A stretch of DNA of 64,000 nt from Chlamydiales bacterium (GCA_024233455.1 JACKPP010000002.1:434001-498000), one strand, 5' to 3'. Counted from the stretch's first letter, positions 40,764 through 49,188 are shown. Numbers and translations: made by a program. The notes: a model not told the origin generated them from the letters alone.

Positions 40764-40888
40764 AAAAACTCCTTAACTAGATATTTAATTTGATTTAAGT
40801 ATAACAAATATAGTTAATAAAATGAAGTCAGAGTTTTTAAAAAACAAATTTAAACTAACTAAAAAATCTTTTTGCAAGCTTGATTATC

Positions 40889-41119
40889 TTAACGACCAAT
40901 GGAAAAATCTAACCCCCCTTTTCCTTGTGGTAAAAAAATCACCCGCATCATCCTAATAGTAATTTCCGTGTTTCCCCGATATACAATTTGATGAGACGTT
41001 TGAACCCGCCCTCCGGCGACTGCTGCTGCCAAAACCGCTTCTCGGACTATCTGATTCCAATACATTTGGGCAAATAGCTGCTCGTTTATATGGGTCCTGC
41101 ACTCTATAGCAACTGGCAT
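40889..41119 (-). CDS. Small 76-residue hypothetical protein
   Basis: MPVAIECRTHINEQLFAQMY at the start, preceded by a strong TTGGAGG ribosome-binding site. Two features stand out: a helix around WNQIVREAVLAAAVAGG and a C-terminal beta-rich part (TEITIRMMRVIFLPQGKGG). Function unknown. The 125 bp on its 3' side up to the next gene are AT-rich and empty. Confidence 0.6.
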   Translation of the reverse strand: MPVAIECRTHINEQLFAQMYWNQIVREAVLAAAVAGGRVQTSHQIVYRGNTEITIRMMRVIFLPQGKGGLDFSIGR

Positions 41120-41192
41120 TAGCCTACCTCCAAACGGATATATTAAACGATCAAATGAAGTTATAACCTAAAAACCTTGATATTTAGAAGTC

Positions 41193-41222
41193 TTGACTTA
41201 TCATCGACTTATGCCTTATACT
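41193..41222 (+). promoter_or_regulatory. Promoter of tRNA-Cys (and rsmI)
   Basis: TTGACT (41193-41198), 18 bp, TATACT (41217-41222), followed by the GC-rich discriminator CGGGCGC, as in stringently controlled stable-RNA promoters. Confidence 0.7.
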
Positions 41223-41232
41223 CGGGCGCTTT

Positions 41233-41303
41233 GGTGGCATGGCCAAGTGGTAAGGCATGGGCCTGCAAAGCCCTGATCCCCAGTTCGAATCTGGGTGCCA
41301 CCT
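41233..41303 (+). tRNA. trnC: tRNA-Cys (GCA)
   Basis: 71 nt. Acceptor stem GGTGGCA / TGCCACC (7 bp) with discriminator T; the anticodon loop CTGCAAA on stem GGGC/GCCC gives anticodon GCA; T-arm CCCAG TTCGAAT CTGGG. CCA is not encoded. The rsmI start codon begins one base after the tRNA, so 3' processing of the tRNA must release an mRNA with almost no leader. Confidence 0.95.
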
Positions 41304-41304
41304 T

Positions 41305-42090
41305 ATGTTAATTCTAATTTCAACGCCTATTGGTAACTTAGCCGATATTTCTGAGCGCGCTTTGGAAGCGCTTAAAACCTCTGATCTCATCTTGTGTGAA
41401 GATACGCGCCATAGCGGTATTTTACTTCACCACTACGGCATAAAGCGCCCCTTACAAAGCTTTCACCAATTCAACGAAAAAAAGCATGAAGACAAGCTGA
41501 TTGAAAATCTCCAAACTGGTGCTACCATTACTCTCATTAGCGATGCTGGGACCCCGGCTCTTTGCGATCCAGGTCAAAAACTCGTCAATCGATGCCACGA
41601 CGAAAAAATTGTGGTGAGTGCCATCCCTGGCGCTTGCGCAGTTACAATGGCCCTTTCCCTATCAGGCTTTGAAATCCCCCCTTTTCAATTTGGCGGCTTC
41701 TTGCCTAAAAAACAAGGGGAGCTCAAAACAACCCTGCTAAGAGCCTTATTCTATCCAGGAGTTTCTTGTTTTTACGACACACCTCACCATATTCGGGACA
41801 CCTTAGATACCTTGAAAGATATAGCCCCAGAGCGCAGGCTATGTATTGCTCGTGAAATGACCAAAAAACATGAGGAAATTCTAAGAGGTACTGCCTTAGA
41901 GCTTAAGCCCATTCTCAAGGGCGAATTTTGCCTTATTATCGACCGGGGCCCTCCGCCTCCAGAAGACCTAAAAGCCTTAGTGTCAAGCCTTAAAAAAACC
42001 TTCGACCTCTCTGAAAAGTCCGCCATTAAAATTGCTGCTGAGATCGCACACGTCTCCAAACAAGATCTTTACAGCTCATATCAATCATAA
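41305..42090 (+). CDS. rsmI: 16S rRNA 2'-O-ribose C1402 methyltransferase RsmI
   Basis: 261 residues. SAM-dependent tetrapyrrole-methylase fold. MLILISTPIGNLADISERAL at the N-terminus, CEDTRHSGILLHHYGI and LISDAGTPALCDPGQ are family marks. By homology the start is the ATG at 41305, one base after tRNA-Cys; longer frames run into the tRNA and are excluded. It has no ribosome-binding site of its own beyond the tRNA sequence. Confidence 0.95.
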   Translation: MLILISTPIGNLADISERALEALKTSDLILCEDTRHSGILLHHYGIKRPLQSFHQFNEKKHEDKLIENLQTGATITLISDAGTPALCDPGQKLVNRCHDEKIVVSAIPGACAVTMALSLSGFEIPPFQFGGFLPKKQGELKTTLLRALFYPGVSCFYDTPHHIRDTLDTLKDIAPERRLCIAREMTKKHEEILRGTALELKPILKGEFCLIIDRGPPPPEDLKALVSSLKKTFDLSEKSAIKIAAEIAHVSKQDLYSSYQS

Positions 42091-42119
42091 ATCATTAGTA
42101 ATCAGTATTATAATTTATC

Positions 42120-42148
42120 TTTACAAATAATTATTACTACTATATAAT
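42120..42148 (+). promoter_or_regulatory. Promoter of the CE-clan protease gene
   Basis: TTTACA (42120-42125), 17 bp, TATAAT (42143-42148). A consensus -10 box; predicted leader about 27 bases, AT-rich, without a visible ribosome-binding site. Confidence 0.65.
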
Positions 42149-42181
42149 TAATATTATTAAACAACTCATATATTATATATT

Positions 42182-42958
42182 ATGATAAATGAATTAAGAC
42201 AATTCGATTATATGAAAGCAGAGGCGCTAAAAGTGCGTCCTGATCTGCAACCAGCAGAGTATCAAACGATTTCACGCATCGATGTCATTATGAAACAGGT
42301 AATAACGCTGATTTCTGATGCATTTCATTCAGCAAGAGCCTTTCTTAAAAAATCCACCCACTCGGCGTCTGGCCCTTCCGGAAACCCCATGAAACTCTTT
42401 ATGCCGGGAAGAAAGCTTGGTAAAGGCGATGTGGTTGATGGGCTCGACTTTATAAAAGCGAAAGCTCCAAATTTTAGCTACTCCGAAGAGTTTTTTTCTC
42501 CCAATAAGTACATTCCTATCAGCATCGACACTGCTTTAAAAGACGCGAAAGAGGATTTCGAAAAGGAAAATACCAAATTCTACGCCATTCCATTCTTGAT
42601 TCACGGTGGAGGCCACATCGTCCAGATTTTCATTGATAAAGATAAAAAGCGCATCGAATATTACGATTTACGCTTGAGTTCCCCTGATCACACCACAATC
42701 CAAGGCTCTAAAAACGTTAAAGTCCGTGACCTACTGAATAGCATCAACGCGCAATTTTTTGAAAATACAGCCGATATCCTCATAAACAAAAACAAGCTAC
42801 AAACCGATTTTCACAACTGTGGCGTACACGTGCTTGATATGATCATTAAGCGCTTAGATGGCCTTAGATTTGACGATGTTCAAGCCATGGCCAACGTCGG
42901 TCAAATAGAAAAAATTCGCCTACGCTTAGCTACCTCTATCAGCAACAATGCCATATAA
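42182..42958 (+). CDS. Ulp1/C48-like cysteine protease (deubiquitinase/deSUMOylase-type effector candidate)
   Basis: 258 residues. Catalytic residues in the order of clan CE: His145 in HGGGHIVQIF, Asp162 in IEYYDLRL, Gln207 in KLQTDFHN (oxyanion hole) and Cys213 in HNCGVHVLDMI. Clan CE in intracellular bacteria removes ubiquitin or SUMO/NEDD8 from host proteins (ChlaDub-type enzymes). The N-terminal 130 residues are polar and could hold a type III secretion signal. The stop codon TAA spans the edge of MITE copy B, so the insertion may have set the C-terminus. Good promoter upstream; no membrane anchor, unlike ChlaDub proteins. Confidence 0.75.
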   Translation: MINELRQFDYMKAEALKVRPDLQPAEYQTISRIDVIMKQVITLISDAFHSARAFLKKSTHSASGPSGNPMKLFMPGRKLGKGDVVDGLDFIKAKAPNFSYSEEFFSPNKYIPISIDTALKDAKEDFEKENTKFYAIPFLIHGGGHIVQIFIDKDKKRIEYYDLRLSSPDHTTIQGSKNVKVRDLLNSINAQFFENTADILINKNKLQTDFHNCGVHVLDMIIKRLDGLRFDDVQAMANVGQIEKIRLRLATSISNNAI

Positions 42959-43112
42959 CCTGAGTTTTGGGTTTTGATTGCTGATATTCATAGAGGATTC
43001 CGTTCATAGAATGGGTCATTTTGAACGAGAATATAGTCCAAATGCCTATTTTTGAGTTCCAATGGTCTCATTATATGACCTAAGCCTTCTTATACAAACC
43101 CGAGACTCAGGT
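42958..43112. mobile_element. MITE copy B
   Basis: 155 bp, terminal repeats ACCTGAGTTTTGGGTTT and (reverse complement) ACCTGAGTCTCGGGTTT (15 of 17). Its interior is the reverse complement of copy C at 57823, with only a few differences plus a short deletion near one end. No clear target duplication. Its first base is the last base of the protease stop codon. Confidence 0.88.
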
Positions 43113-43138
43113 TAGTATAGACGAATTTTAATTCGATA

Positions 43139-43168
43139 TTGCCATGCTCCTTGACAATCCGCTATACT
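43139..43168 (+). promoter_or_regulatory. Promoter candidate of the GT9 pair
   Basis: TTGCCA (43139-43144), 18 bp, TATACT (43163-43168). Predicted start of transcription is about 43175, nine bases before the ATG at 43184, which rules out the longer reading frame from 43139. Confidence 0.5.
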
Positions 43169-43183
43169 GCTGTCTTGAAGCAG

Positions 43184-44080
43184 ATGGAAAACAAATCAAA
43201 AATTGGCATTTTGGCAGCCTCGGGCCTTGGTGATGGGCTATTGATGCAAATCGCAGCGCATCAATTTCAGGGCACCCTCTACAGCGACTGCTCGGCTCTA
43301 TCTGAACTTTTCAACAATGTAAAACCCTGGCCTGATGCTTTTACCGATTTTGACTTGCTCATTGTGGAAAATGACAACTCAGCCAGGTGCTGGGATCTGA
43401 TGAAAAGGCGCAATGAATTCAAATCCATTCGCTTTATCTTTCCAACGATTAATCCACGTCTCGACATTAGAGACGAGGATTTTGTGTGTAATCCCAAACT
43501 TGCCATGGCAGAGAATATCGCCAACGCCTGCGCTAAATGGTTAAATTCCACCCCCACAAAAGAAAATGGTATTTGGAAACCCCCACCTGCCCATTACCAA
43601 ATTGTCAAACAACGCGTGTGCATTCATCCCACTAGCCGTGATCCCAAACGCAATTGGTCTCGATCGAGTTTTGAAGCTCTGGCCAAAGCCCTCTCCTGGC
43701 GGGGTTATTTTCCGGCATTTTTGGTCGACCCGCAAGAGAGAGATGATTGGAAATGGGTCCAAGAAAGCGGATTTTGCCTACCCCTACTAACGGGAATGAA
43801 AGAGCTTGCTCAGTTCATTTTTGAGTCGGGCTATCTCATCGGCAATGACTCTGGCTTGGGACATTTGGCTTCCAATTTAGGCATTCCCACTCTAACCATA
43901 TCTGGCAACCCTAAACGCGTGCAGCTGTGGCGTCCGGCGTTCATACCTGGCTCTATTGTCACCCTAAAAGTGCCGCTACCTAATTTTAAAGGTGTTGGAC
44001 TTAAGGTGCGCGACAATTGCTGGCAGCCTTTTGTCAGCTTAGCCCGAGTCCTTAAACAATTTGAGAGGCAAGTCAAATGA
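43184..44080 (+). CDS. Glycosyltransferase family 9 (heptosyltransferase-like) protein 1
   Basis: 298 residues. N-terminal GILAASGLGDGLLMQIAAHQ corresponds to the glycine-rich start of GT-B GT9 enzymes; the C-terminal GNDSGLGHLASNLGIPTL is the diagnostic GNDSG..HLA motif for nucleotide-sugar binding. ADP-heptose:LPS heptosyltransferases belong here, but the acceptor and sugar are unknown. Paralogous to the next gene, with an ATGA overlap. The start MENKSKIGIL at 43184 was chosen from homology and promoter position. Confidence 0.85.
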   Translation: MENKSKIGILAASGLGDGLLMQIAAHQFQGTLYSDCSALSELFNNVKPWPDAFTDFDLLIVENDNSARCWDLMKRRNEFKSIRFIFPTINPRLDIRDEDFVCNPKLAMAENIANACAKWLNSTPTKENGIWKPPPAHYQIVKQRVCIHPTSRDPKRNWSRSSFEALAKALSWRGYFPAFLVDPQERDDWKWVQESGFCLPLLTGMKELAQFIFESGYLIGNDSGLGHLASNLGIPTLTISGNPKRVQLWRPAFIPGSIVTLKVPLPNFKGVGLKVRDNCWQPFVSLARVLKQFERQVK

Positions 44081-45009
44081 AAGCTGCAGTTATTCCAGCA
44101 AGTGGTATAGGCGATGGACTGATGATGATGATTGCCTCCCACCGCCTGCAAATGCAAGGTTACGCTGTTACCACTTACCACTCAAAACTCCCTGAACTCG
44201 CCGACTGGTTTAGCACCCACAGGATCGAGTGTAACTATGAAGATTTAAGCGATTTTGACTTAATCATTTTACAAAATGATAATAGTGCCAAAGCCAAGGA
44301 GCTCATTCGCCTTTTCCGTGCAGGCGATCTGCCTAATTTAAGCGTCTTTTATCCCACATTCGAACCCCAAAAACACGGAGAACCAACCAGTTTAGACCAA
44401 ATTTTTGACCCCAATAAACCAATGGCAGATAATATTGCCGAAAGTGTCGGCCATCTTTTACATACGCGTGAAATTTCTAAAAACAACGGCCTAACTCCTC
44501 CCGAAAATCTCACCTATAAAAAGTATCCCAAGCGAATTATCATTCATGCTACTGCTGGAGAACAAAACAAGATATGGCCTCTGGATAATTTTATTTGGGT
44601 AGCCAAAAAATTGGAAAAACTAGGTTATCAACCTGTTTTTGCCTTAAGTCCCATAGAGCGAAAGACCATACAAGTACCCTATGAGACTCCCTACTTTGAG
44701 AATTTTAGTTTTTTAGCTGAATACCTCTACGAGTCAGGAGGACTTATCGGCAATGACTCCAGCATTGGGCACTTAGCATCAAACTTCCATTTACCGACAG
44801 TTGTGGTTTCTAATTGCTCTAAAAGGATGAAACTTTGGAAACCGGGATGGTTAAATGGGGAGGTAGTAACACCTCCCCGGTGGATACCTAACTTCAAAGG
44901 CTCAAGGGTTAGGAAAACTCGTTGGCGGTTTTTAACTCCGCCCAGTCGTGTCTTAAAAAAATTTAAGACCCAGATGGCTTTTTCTTTGCCGTCTCATAAT
45001 ATTGTTTGA
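44077..45009 (+). CDS. Glycosyltransferase family 9-like protein 2
   Basis: 310 residues. Same layout as the previous gene: AAVIPASGIGDGLMMMIASH at the start, IIIHATAGEQNKIWPLDNF (phosphate-binding region) and LIGNDSSIGHLASNFHLPTVV near the end. Tandem duplication followed by divergence is likely, perhaps giving two steps in one glycan. Its last 47 bp overlap the convergent hypothetical gene. Confidence 0.85.
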   Translation: MKAAVIPASGIGDGLMMMIASHRLQMQGYAVTTYHSKLPELADWFSTHRIECNYEDLSDFDLIILQNDNSAKAKELIRLFRAGDLPNLSVFYPTFEPQKHGEPTSLDQIFDPNKPMADNIAESVGHLLHTREISKNNGLTPPENLTYKKYPKRIIIHATAGEQNKIWPLDNFIWVAKKLEKLGYQPVFALSPIERKTIQVPYETPYFENFSFLAEYLYESGGLIGNDSSIGHLASNFHLPTVVVSNCSKRMKLWKPGWLNGEVVTPPRWIPNFKGSRVRKTRWRFLTPPSRVLKKFKTQMAFSLPSHNIV

Positions 45010-45517
45010 CCATGACATTTAGCGCTTCTTCTAAATGCTCGTAATGGCCCTGTTCCTCAGCTTCTTGGATAATCGAATTGATCGATCTTCCTTTATGCTG
45101 ATAAAGCTCAAGCGCTGTGCGCAGATTAACCAGCTCTAGGACACTGGCATTGGCATTTGGGTCGAAATCGGGATTAGTCAGCGCTTCGTAAGAGGCCCAA
45201 GCTTCAAAATCACTGGGATGGTCTTTTTGATCAGGAAAAAGCTCATTGTTGCTGAAAAACAGTCTGTAATACGCGTGAGCAAATCTAGGGCCTTCCCCCT
45301 GAAAAAATTCGTGAGGCAATCCTTTGTGCGTTGCTTTTTCCATCGTACCGCGAAAAAAATCCCCGATGCAGGTGATATCTTCTTCAAAATCAACTTTTAA
45401 GTGCCCAGCCTCCTTCCAAAAGGCGTGCTGCATTTCAAAAATTTGACGAATAGGGTGAGTTTCGGTGCATTTAAACTCTTTTTCCCATTCCGATTTTGGT
45501 CTTTTTGGCTTGCTCAT
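44963..45517 (-). CDS. Soluble hypothetical protein
   Basis: 184 residues, charged and helical, with no membrane segment or known motif. MSKPKRPKSEWEKEFKCTET at the start, THPIRQIFEMQHAFWKEAGH, then an acidic middle and the lysine-rich end YETAKKKPSGS. A strong ribosome-binding site AAGGAGA precedes the ATG. The 3' end overlaps the GT9 gene by 47 bp on the opposite strand. Lineage-specific by appearance. Confidence 0.65.
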   Translation of the reverse strand: MSKPKRPKSEWEKEFKCTETHPIRQIFEMQHAFWKEAGHLKVDFEEDITCIGDFFRGTMEKATHKGLPHEFFQGEGPRFAHAYYRLFFSNNELFPDQKDHPSDFEAWASYEALTNPDFDPNANASVLELVNLRTALELYQHKGRSINSIIQEAEEQGHYEHLEEALNVMVKQYYETAKKKPSGS

Positions 45518-45608
45518 ATTATTTCTCCTTATACTTATATATTATTAAATATAATTAACTATTGCAAATACTTTTTTAAATTATATTAAATTGTGTTATC
45601 TATTTAAT

Positions 45609-46250
45609 ATGGACACGTTTTTAACCCTACTAACTAAAGGCCTTATTGCCGGGTTTTGCTACAGCCTTACCTCAGTGACAGCGGCCCTATTCTGCGCCCA
45701 TTTCGTGGTAAAAAGAGGTTGGTTGTGTGGTTTTGTGGCAGGAATTGGTGTTGCCATAGTGCAACTTATCTGGTCAACTCTAGCCATCTTTCTCCTGGAC
45801 ATCTCCATGGATCACTTTCCTATTGATCCCCTTCTCGTCTCAATCATCGGTGCCACTATCCTCTATATTCTGGCCTGGAAAGCGTTCCAAATGAGCAAAG
45901 AACCCGTCCATTCCCCTCCTGAGGTTCCCCACCAAAAACTCAAAGCCTTTGCCCAGGCCATACCACTTGCCCTAGCATATCCTCTCCGCACAGTGGGATT
46001 TGCGGCCATCTTCATCCTTCTGGGCGTTCATAAAATCGCCCCATTCGACGCTTTCCAAGGTTCAGGAGCTGTCATAGGAGTCGGTTTAGGGTCTTTAACG
46101 TGGTGGGTCATCGTAACCCTCTCTGTTCTAGGTCTTAAAGACCGTTTCACTCCTGCATTCATAAAACTTTCACGCCGCATTTCAGCCTTTGGCATCGCCG
46201 CCTTTGCCACCGGCGGGCTAGTTACTGTGCTTATCCACCACTTCTATTGA
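45609..46250 (+). CDS. LysE/RhtB-like small membrane transporter
   Basis: 213 residues, six hydrophobic segments, short loops. The layout (three segments, polar middle with HSPPEVPHQKLKAF, three segments with VIGVGLGSLTWW) is that of the LysE/RhtB export family, but the diagnostic N-terminal PGP motif is not clear. Substrate unknown; amino-acid or small-solute export is the family role. MDTFLTLLTKG (45609) was chosen as the start; an in-frame ATG is present at 45591. No ribosome-binding site is visible. Confidence 0.7.
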   Translation: MDTFLTLLTKGLIAGFCYSLTSVTAALFCAHFVVKRGWLCGFVAGIGVAIVQLIWSTLAIFLLDISMDHFPIDPLLVSIIGATILYILAWKAFQMSKEPVHSPPEVPHQKLKAFAQAIPLALAYPLRTVGFAAIFILLGVHKIAPFDAFQGSGAVIGVGLGSLTWWVIVTLSVLGLKDRFTPAFIKLSRRISAFGIAAFATGGLVTVLIHHFY

Positions 46251-46275
46251 AGCAAAGGGTTATATAAGTTATAGT
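46247..46275 (+). promoter_or_regulatory. Promoter candidate of the metallophosphoesterase gene
   Basis: TTGAAG (46247-46252), 17 bp, TATAGT (46270-46275), then six bases and ATG. The -35 box overlaps the stop of the transporter gene. Confidence 0.55.
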
Positions 46276-46281
46276 TAGAAG

Positions 46282-47142
46282 ATGCGTATTGCTCATATTT
46301 CCGATTTACATTTTGCCAAAATCAGCTATGGACCAGGTCAATTTTTCTCTAAAAGATGGCTGGGCAATCTCAACCTCATGCTCCGGCGAGGTAAAGCCTT
46401 TTGCAATAAGCGCCCCTTCAAATTAATCCCAAAATTCAAAGAGTTAGGGATTGAAGCCTGCCTAATCACGGGAGACTTTACCTCGACTGGCAACCAGGCT
46501 GAATACACGCTTGCCAAGAACTTTGTCACCGCCCTGCAAGATGCGCATATCGCTGTCTATGCCATCCCGGGCAACCACGATACCTATACCAAATCCAATG
46601 CAGCAGAAAAGACGTTCTTTGATTATTTTCCATCCAGATTTTGGAAAAGCGCCTTTGGGCTGGCAGAAAATCGGTGCACGGTATCCAAACTGACCGATGG
46701 ATGGTGGCTTTTAGCGCTTGATACCACGCTTGCTACATCACTTATCTCTTCCCAAGGACTATTTCCCGAAGAACTAGAAGCTCTTTTGCCTAAAGCACTG
46801 GCTGAAATTCCTAAAGGGGAAAAAGTGCTCATGATGAACCACTTTCCTTTCGCCCAAAACGAACGCCCACGGCGGCGTATGCTTAGGGGAAGGGCGCTGC
46901 AAGCTTTTTTAGAAACGCATCCCCAAATCCAAATCTACTTACATGGACACACACACCGATTAGTCTTAGCAGATCTGCGTCCTTCAAACCTTCCTATTGT
47001 GCTCGATTCAGCCAGTGCCTCTCATCAAGAGCTCAGCTCATGGAATTTCATCGACCTACAAAAAGACGTCTGCAACATTCAGGTTTGGCAGTGGAAAAAT
47101 GACAACTGGAATCCCACTAAACAAGAGAGGTTCACATTTTGA
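46282..47142 (+). CDS. Calcineurin-like metallophosphoesterase
   Basis: 286 residues. All five motif blocks are present: DLH (MRIAHISDLHF), GD (CLITGDFTST), GNHD (IPGNHDTYT), H in MMNHFPF and GHTH (YLHGHTHRL). Binds two metal ions and hydrolyses phosphoesters. In chlamydiae a protein of this superfamily (LpxG) cuts UDP-2,3-diacylglucosamine in lipid A synthesis; this gene might be that or a paralogue. Overlaps the next gene by TTGA. Confidence 0.9.
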   Translation: MRIAHISDLHFAKISYGPGQFFSKRWLGNLNLMLRRGKAFCNKRPFKLIPKFKELGIEACLITGDFTSTGNQAEYTLAKNFVTALQDAHIAVYAIPGNHDTYTKSNAAEKTFFDYFPSRFWKSAFGLAENRCTVSKLTDGWWLLALDTTLATSLISSQGLFPEELEALLPKALAEIPKGEKVLMMNHFPFAQNERPRRRMLRGRALQAFLETHPQIQIYLHGHTHRLVLADLRPSNLPIVLDSASASHQELSSWNFIDLQKDVCNIQVWQWKNDNWNPTKQERFTF

Positions 47143-47540
47143 CTTGGTACAAAGAAGGTCTAAAATTCAAATGCACCGAATGTGGCAAATGCTGCACTGG
47201 TAGTCCGGGTGGGGTCTTTGTAACCATGGAAGAGATAAGCGCTATGGCCGACTTTTTAGGTTGCACCCGCGAAGTATTTATTGCCTCCTTTACTAGGCGC
47301 GAAAATGGGCGCCTATGTCTGATTGATCGTCCCAAAAATTACGACTGTGTGTTTTTGAAAGACAAAAAATGCCAAGTCTACGCCGCACGCCCAAAGCAGT
47401 GTCGCACCTTTCCATGGTGGAAAGAAAACCTCGAGAGCTGGGCTGCTTGGAAAAATGAAAAGCAAAGGTGTGAAGGATTTGATCATCCTGAAGGCCAACA
47501 TTTTTCAAAGGAAGAAATCGATGCCAAATTATCGCAGTAA
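47139..47540 (+). CDS. YkgJ-type Fe/Zn-cluster protein
   Basis: 133 residues. FKCTECGKCCTGSPGG carries the CxxCxxCC cluster ligands; further Cys at RPKNYDCVFL, DKKCQVYAARPKQC complete the family's pattern (UPF0153/YkgJ). Likely binds a metal; function unknown. The start codon is TTG at 47139, overlapping the upstream stop and preceded by AGAGAGG; no ATG would preserve the first Cys cluster. Confidence 0.85.
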   Translation: MTWYKEGLKFKCTECGKCCTGSPGGVFVTMEEISAMADFLGCTREVFIASFTRRENGRLCLIDRPKNYDCVFLKDKKCQVYAARPKQCRTFPWWKENLESWAAWKNEKQRCEGFDHPEGQHFSKEEIDAKLSQ

Positions 47541-49188
47541 GCAGTGGCTAGAAGGCCCGTATGACGAAAAAACCAAGGCAGCCATTCGCGCACTATCTCC
47601 AGAAGAGCTGGAAGATGCTTTTTCCAAAGATCTATCCTTTGGAACTGCCGGTATGCGCGGGATCGTGGGTGTTGGATCGAACAGACTAAACGTTTACACC
47701 ATAAGAGCTGCCACACAAGGGCTTTGCAACTACATCAACCGACAGCCAGACCACCCCAAACGCGTAGTGATCGGTTATGATTGCCGCACTAGTTCTCCTG
47801 AATTTGCAGAAGAAACCGCCAAAGTGCTCATCGGTAACGGCATCGAAGCGCTCGTCTGCCCCAAACTCATGCCCTCACCCTTCATCTCCTTCACCTGCCG
47901 CTACAAAAAATGTGTGGCCGGCATCATGATCACCGCCTCACACAATCCTTCTGAATACAACGGCTACAAAGTCTACTGGCAAGATGGAGCCCAAGTGACC
48001 CCTCCGCATGACCTGGGTATCATCTCCGAAGTCCATGCCATCAAAGACCCCACGCATGTCCGCATTGGATCTACCGACGACCCTCACTATCAAATCATCG
48101 ATCAAGATGTCATCGATGCCTATCTAAAGGCCATCTACCCTCTGCAAAACCTCTCACACCAAAACCAAGAACAAGGCTCTAAGCTCAATATTATCTACAC
48201 CCCACTGCACGGGGCAGGTATCTCCCTTGTGCCAGAAGCTCTCACCTGCTGGGGATTCACCTCTTTAGATTTTGTGGAGTCTCAAAAAAAACCAGACGGC
48301 AACTTTCCCACCACCCCATCGCCTAATCCTGAAAATCCCCAAGCGCTCTCCCTCGGCATGGAGCAGCTCAAACAAACTCAAGCCGACATCCTCATTGCCA
48401 ATGATCCCGATGCCGACCGCATAGGCGCTGTCATCCTACATCAAAACACACCTCGATTTCTAACTGGGAACGAACTAGCTACCCTCATCTGCCACCACCT
48501 GCTCACCACAAAAGCGGGCCATCTTCCAGATAACGGCGCGATCATTCACTCTATTGTGACAACTGAAATCCTGAATAAAATAGCCAAAACCTATGGAATT
48601 GCCACCTTTGAAGTATTAACCGGCTTCAAATACATCGGAGAGCTCATCAAAAAATGGGAAAAATCGCATGAACATACATTCATCTTAGGCGCCGAAGAAT
48701 CCCATGGCTATCTCTTTGGCACCTACGCCCGAGACAAGGACGGCATTGCTACTGCCTGCCTATTAGCAGAAATGGCTCTCGATGCTAAACTGCAAGGGCA
48801 AACCCTGCTCGATCGCCTAGAAGCTATCTACGCCAAATACGGCTTCCACACCTCCAAGCTCATCAATATCCAACTTAAAGACGCTAGTTGTCTAAAAACC
48901 ATAGACTTTTTGCGCTCTGAGCCTCCTAAAACCATTGCGGGACTATCTTTGCTGGAAATTGAGGACTACCAATCATCCAAAAAACGCCATCTCCCTACAG
49001 GAAAACTCACCACGCTGTCCCTTCCAGTCTCCAATGTCCTGGTTCTACGCTTAGAAAAAGGGATAAAACTCATCATTCGCCCCTCTGGTACCGAGCCTAA
49101 GCTCAAAATCTACGGAGCTGCCCATGGCGATAACTGCCAAGCACTTTTGGACACCGTATTGAATGAGGCCAAAGACTGGTTTATATAA
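47521..49188 (+). CDS. Phosphoglucomutase/phosphomannomutase family enzyme
   Basis: 555 residues. Alpha-D-phosphohexomutase: phosphoserine loop ITASHNPSEYNG, metal loop NDPDADRIG, sugar loop EESHGYLFG and phosphate loop RPSGTEPKLKIY. Length and the SFGTAGMRG start fit the PGM2-like phosphoglucomutase/phosphopentomutase group that feeds glycogen or pentose metabolism. The start at 47521 (MPNYRSKQWL) has AAGGAAG upstream and overlaps the YkgJ gene by 20 bp. Codon use is strongly C-rich. Confidence 0.93.
   Translation: MPNYRSKQWLEGPYDEKTKAAIRALSPEELEDAFSKDLSFGTAGMRGIVGVGSNRLNVYTIRAATQGLCNYINRQPDHPKRVVIGYDCRTSSPEFAEETAKVLIGNGIEALVCPKLMPSPFISFTCRYKKCVAGIMITASHNPSEYNGYKVYWQDGAQVTPPHDLGIISEVHAIKDPTHVRIGSTDDPHYQIIDQDVIDAYLKAIYPLQNLSHQNQEQGSKLNIIYTPLHGAGISLVPEALTCWGFTSLDFVESQKKPDGNFPTTPSPNPENPQALSLGMEQLKQTQADILIANDPDADRIGAVILHQNTPRFLTGNELATLICHHLLTTKAGHLPDNGAIIHSIVTTEILNKIAKTYGIATFEVLTGFKYIGELIKKWEKSHEHTFILGAEESHGYLFGTYARDKDGIATACLLAEMALDAKLQGQTLLDRLEAIYAKYGFHTSKLINIQLKDASCLKTIDFLRSEPPKTIAGLSLLEIEDYQSSKKRHLPTGKLTTLSLPVSNVLVLRLEKGIKLIIRPSGTEPKLKIYGAAHGDNCQALLDTVLNEAKDWFI

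Noticed and set aside
41257..41304. Start of rsmI inside tRNA-Cys
   Set aside because: The upstream codons belong to the tRNA; RsmI homology begins at 41305.
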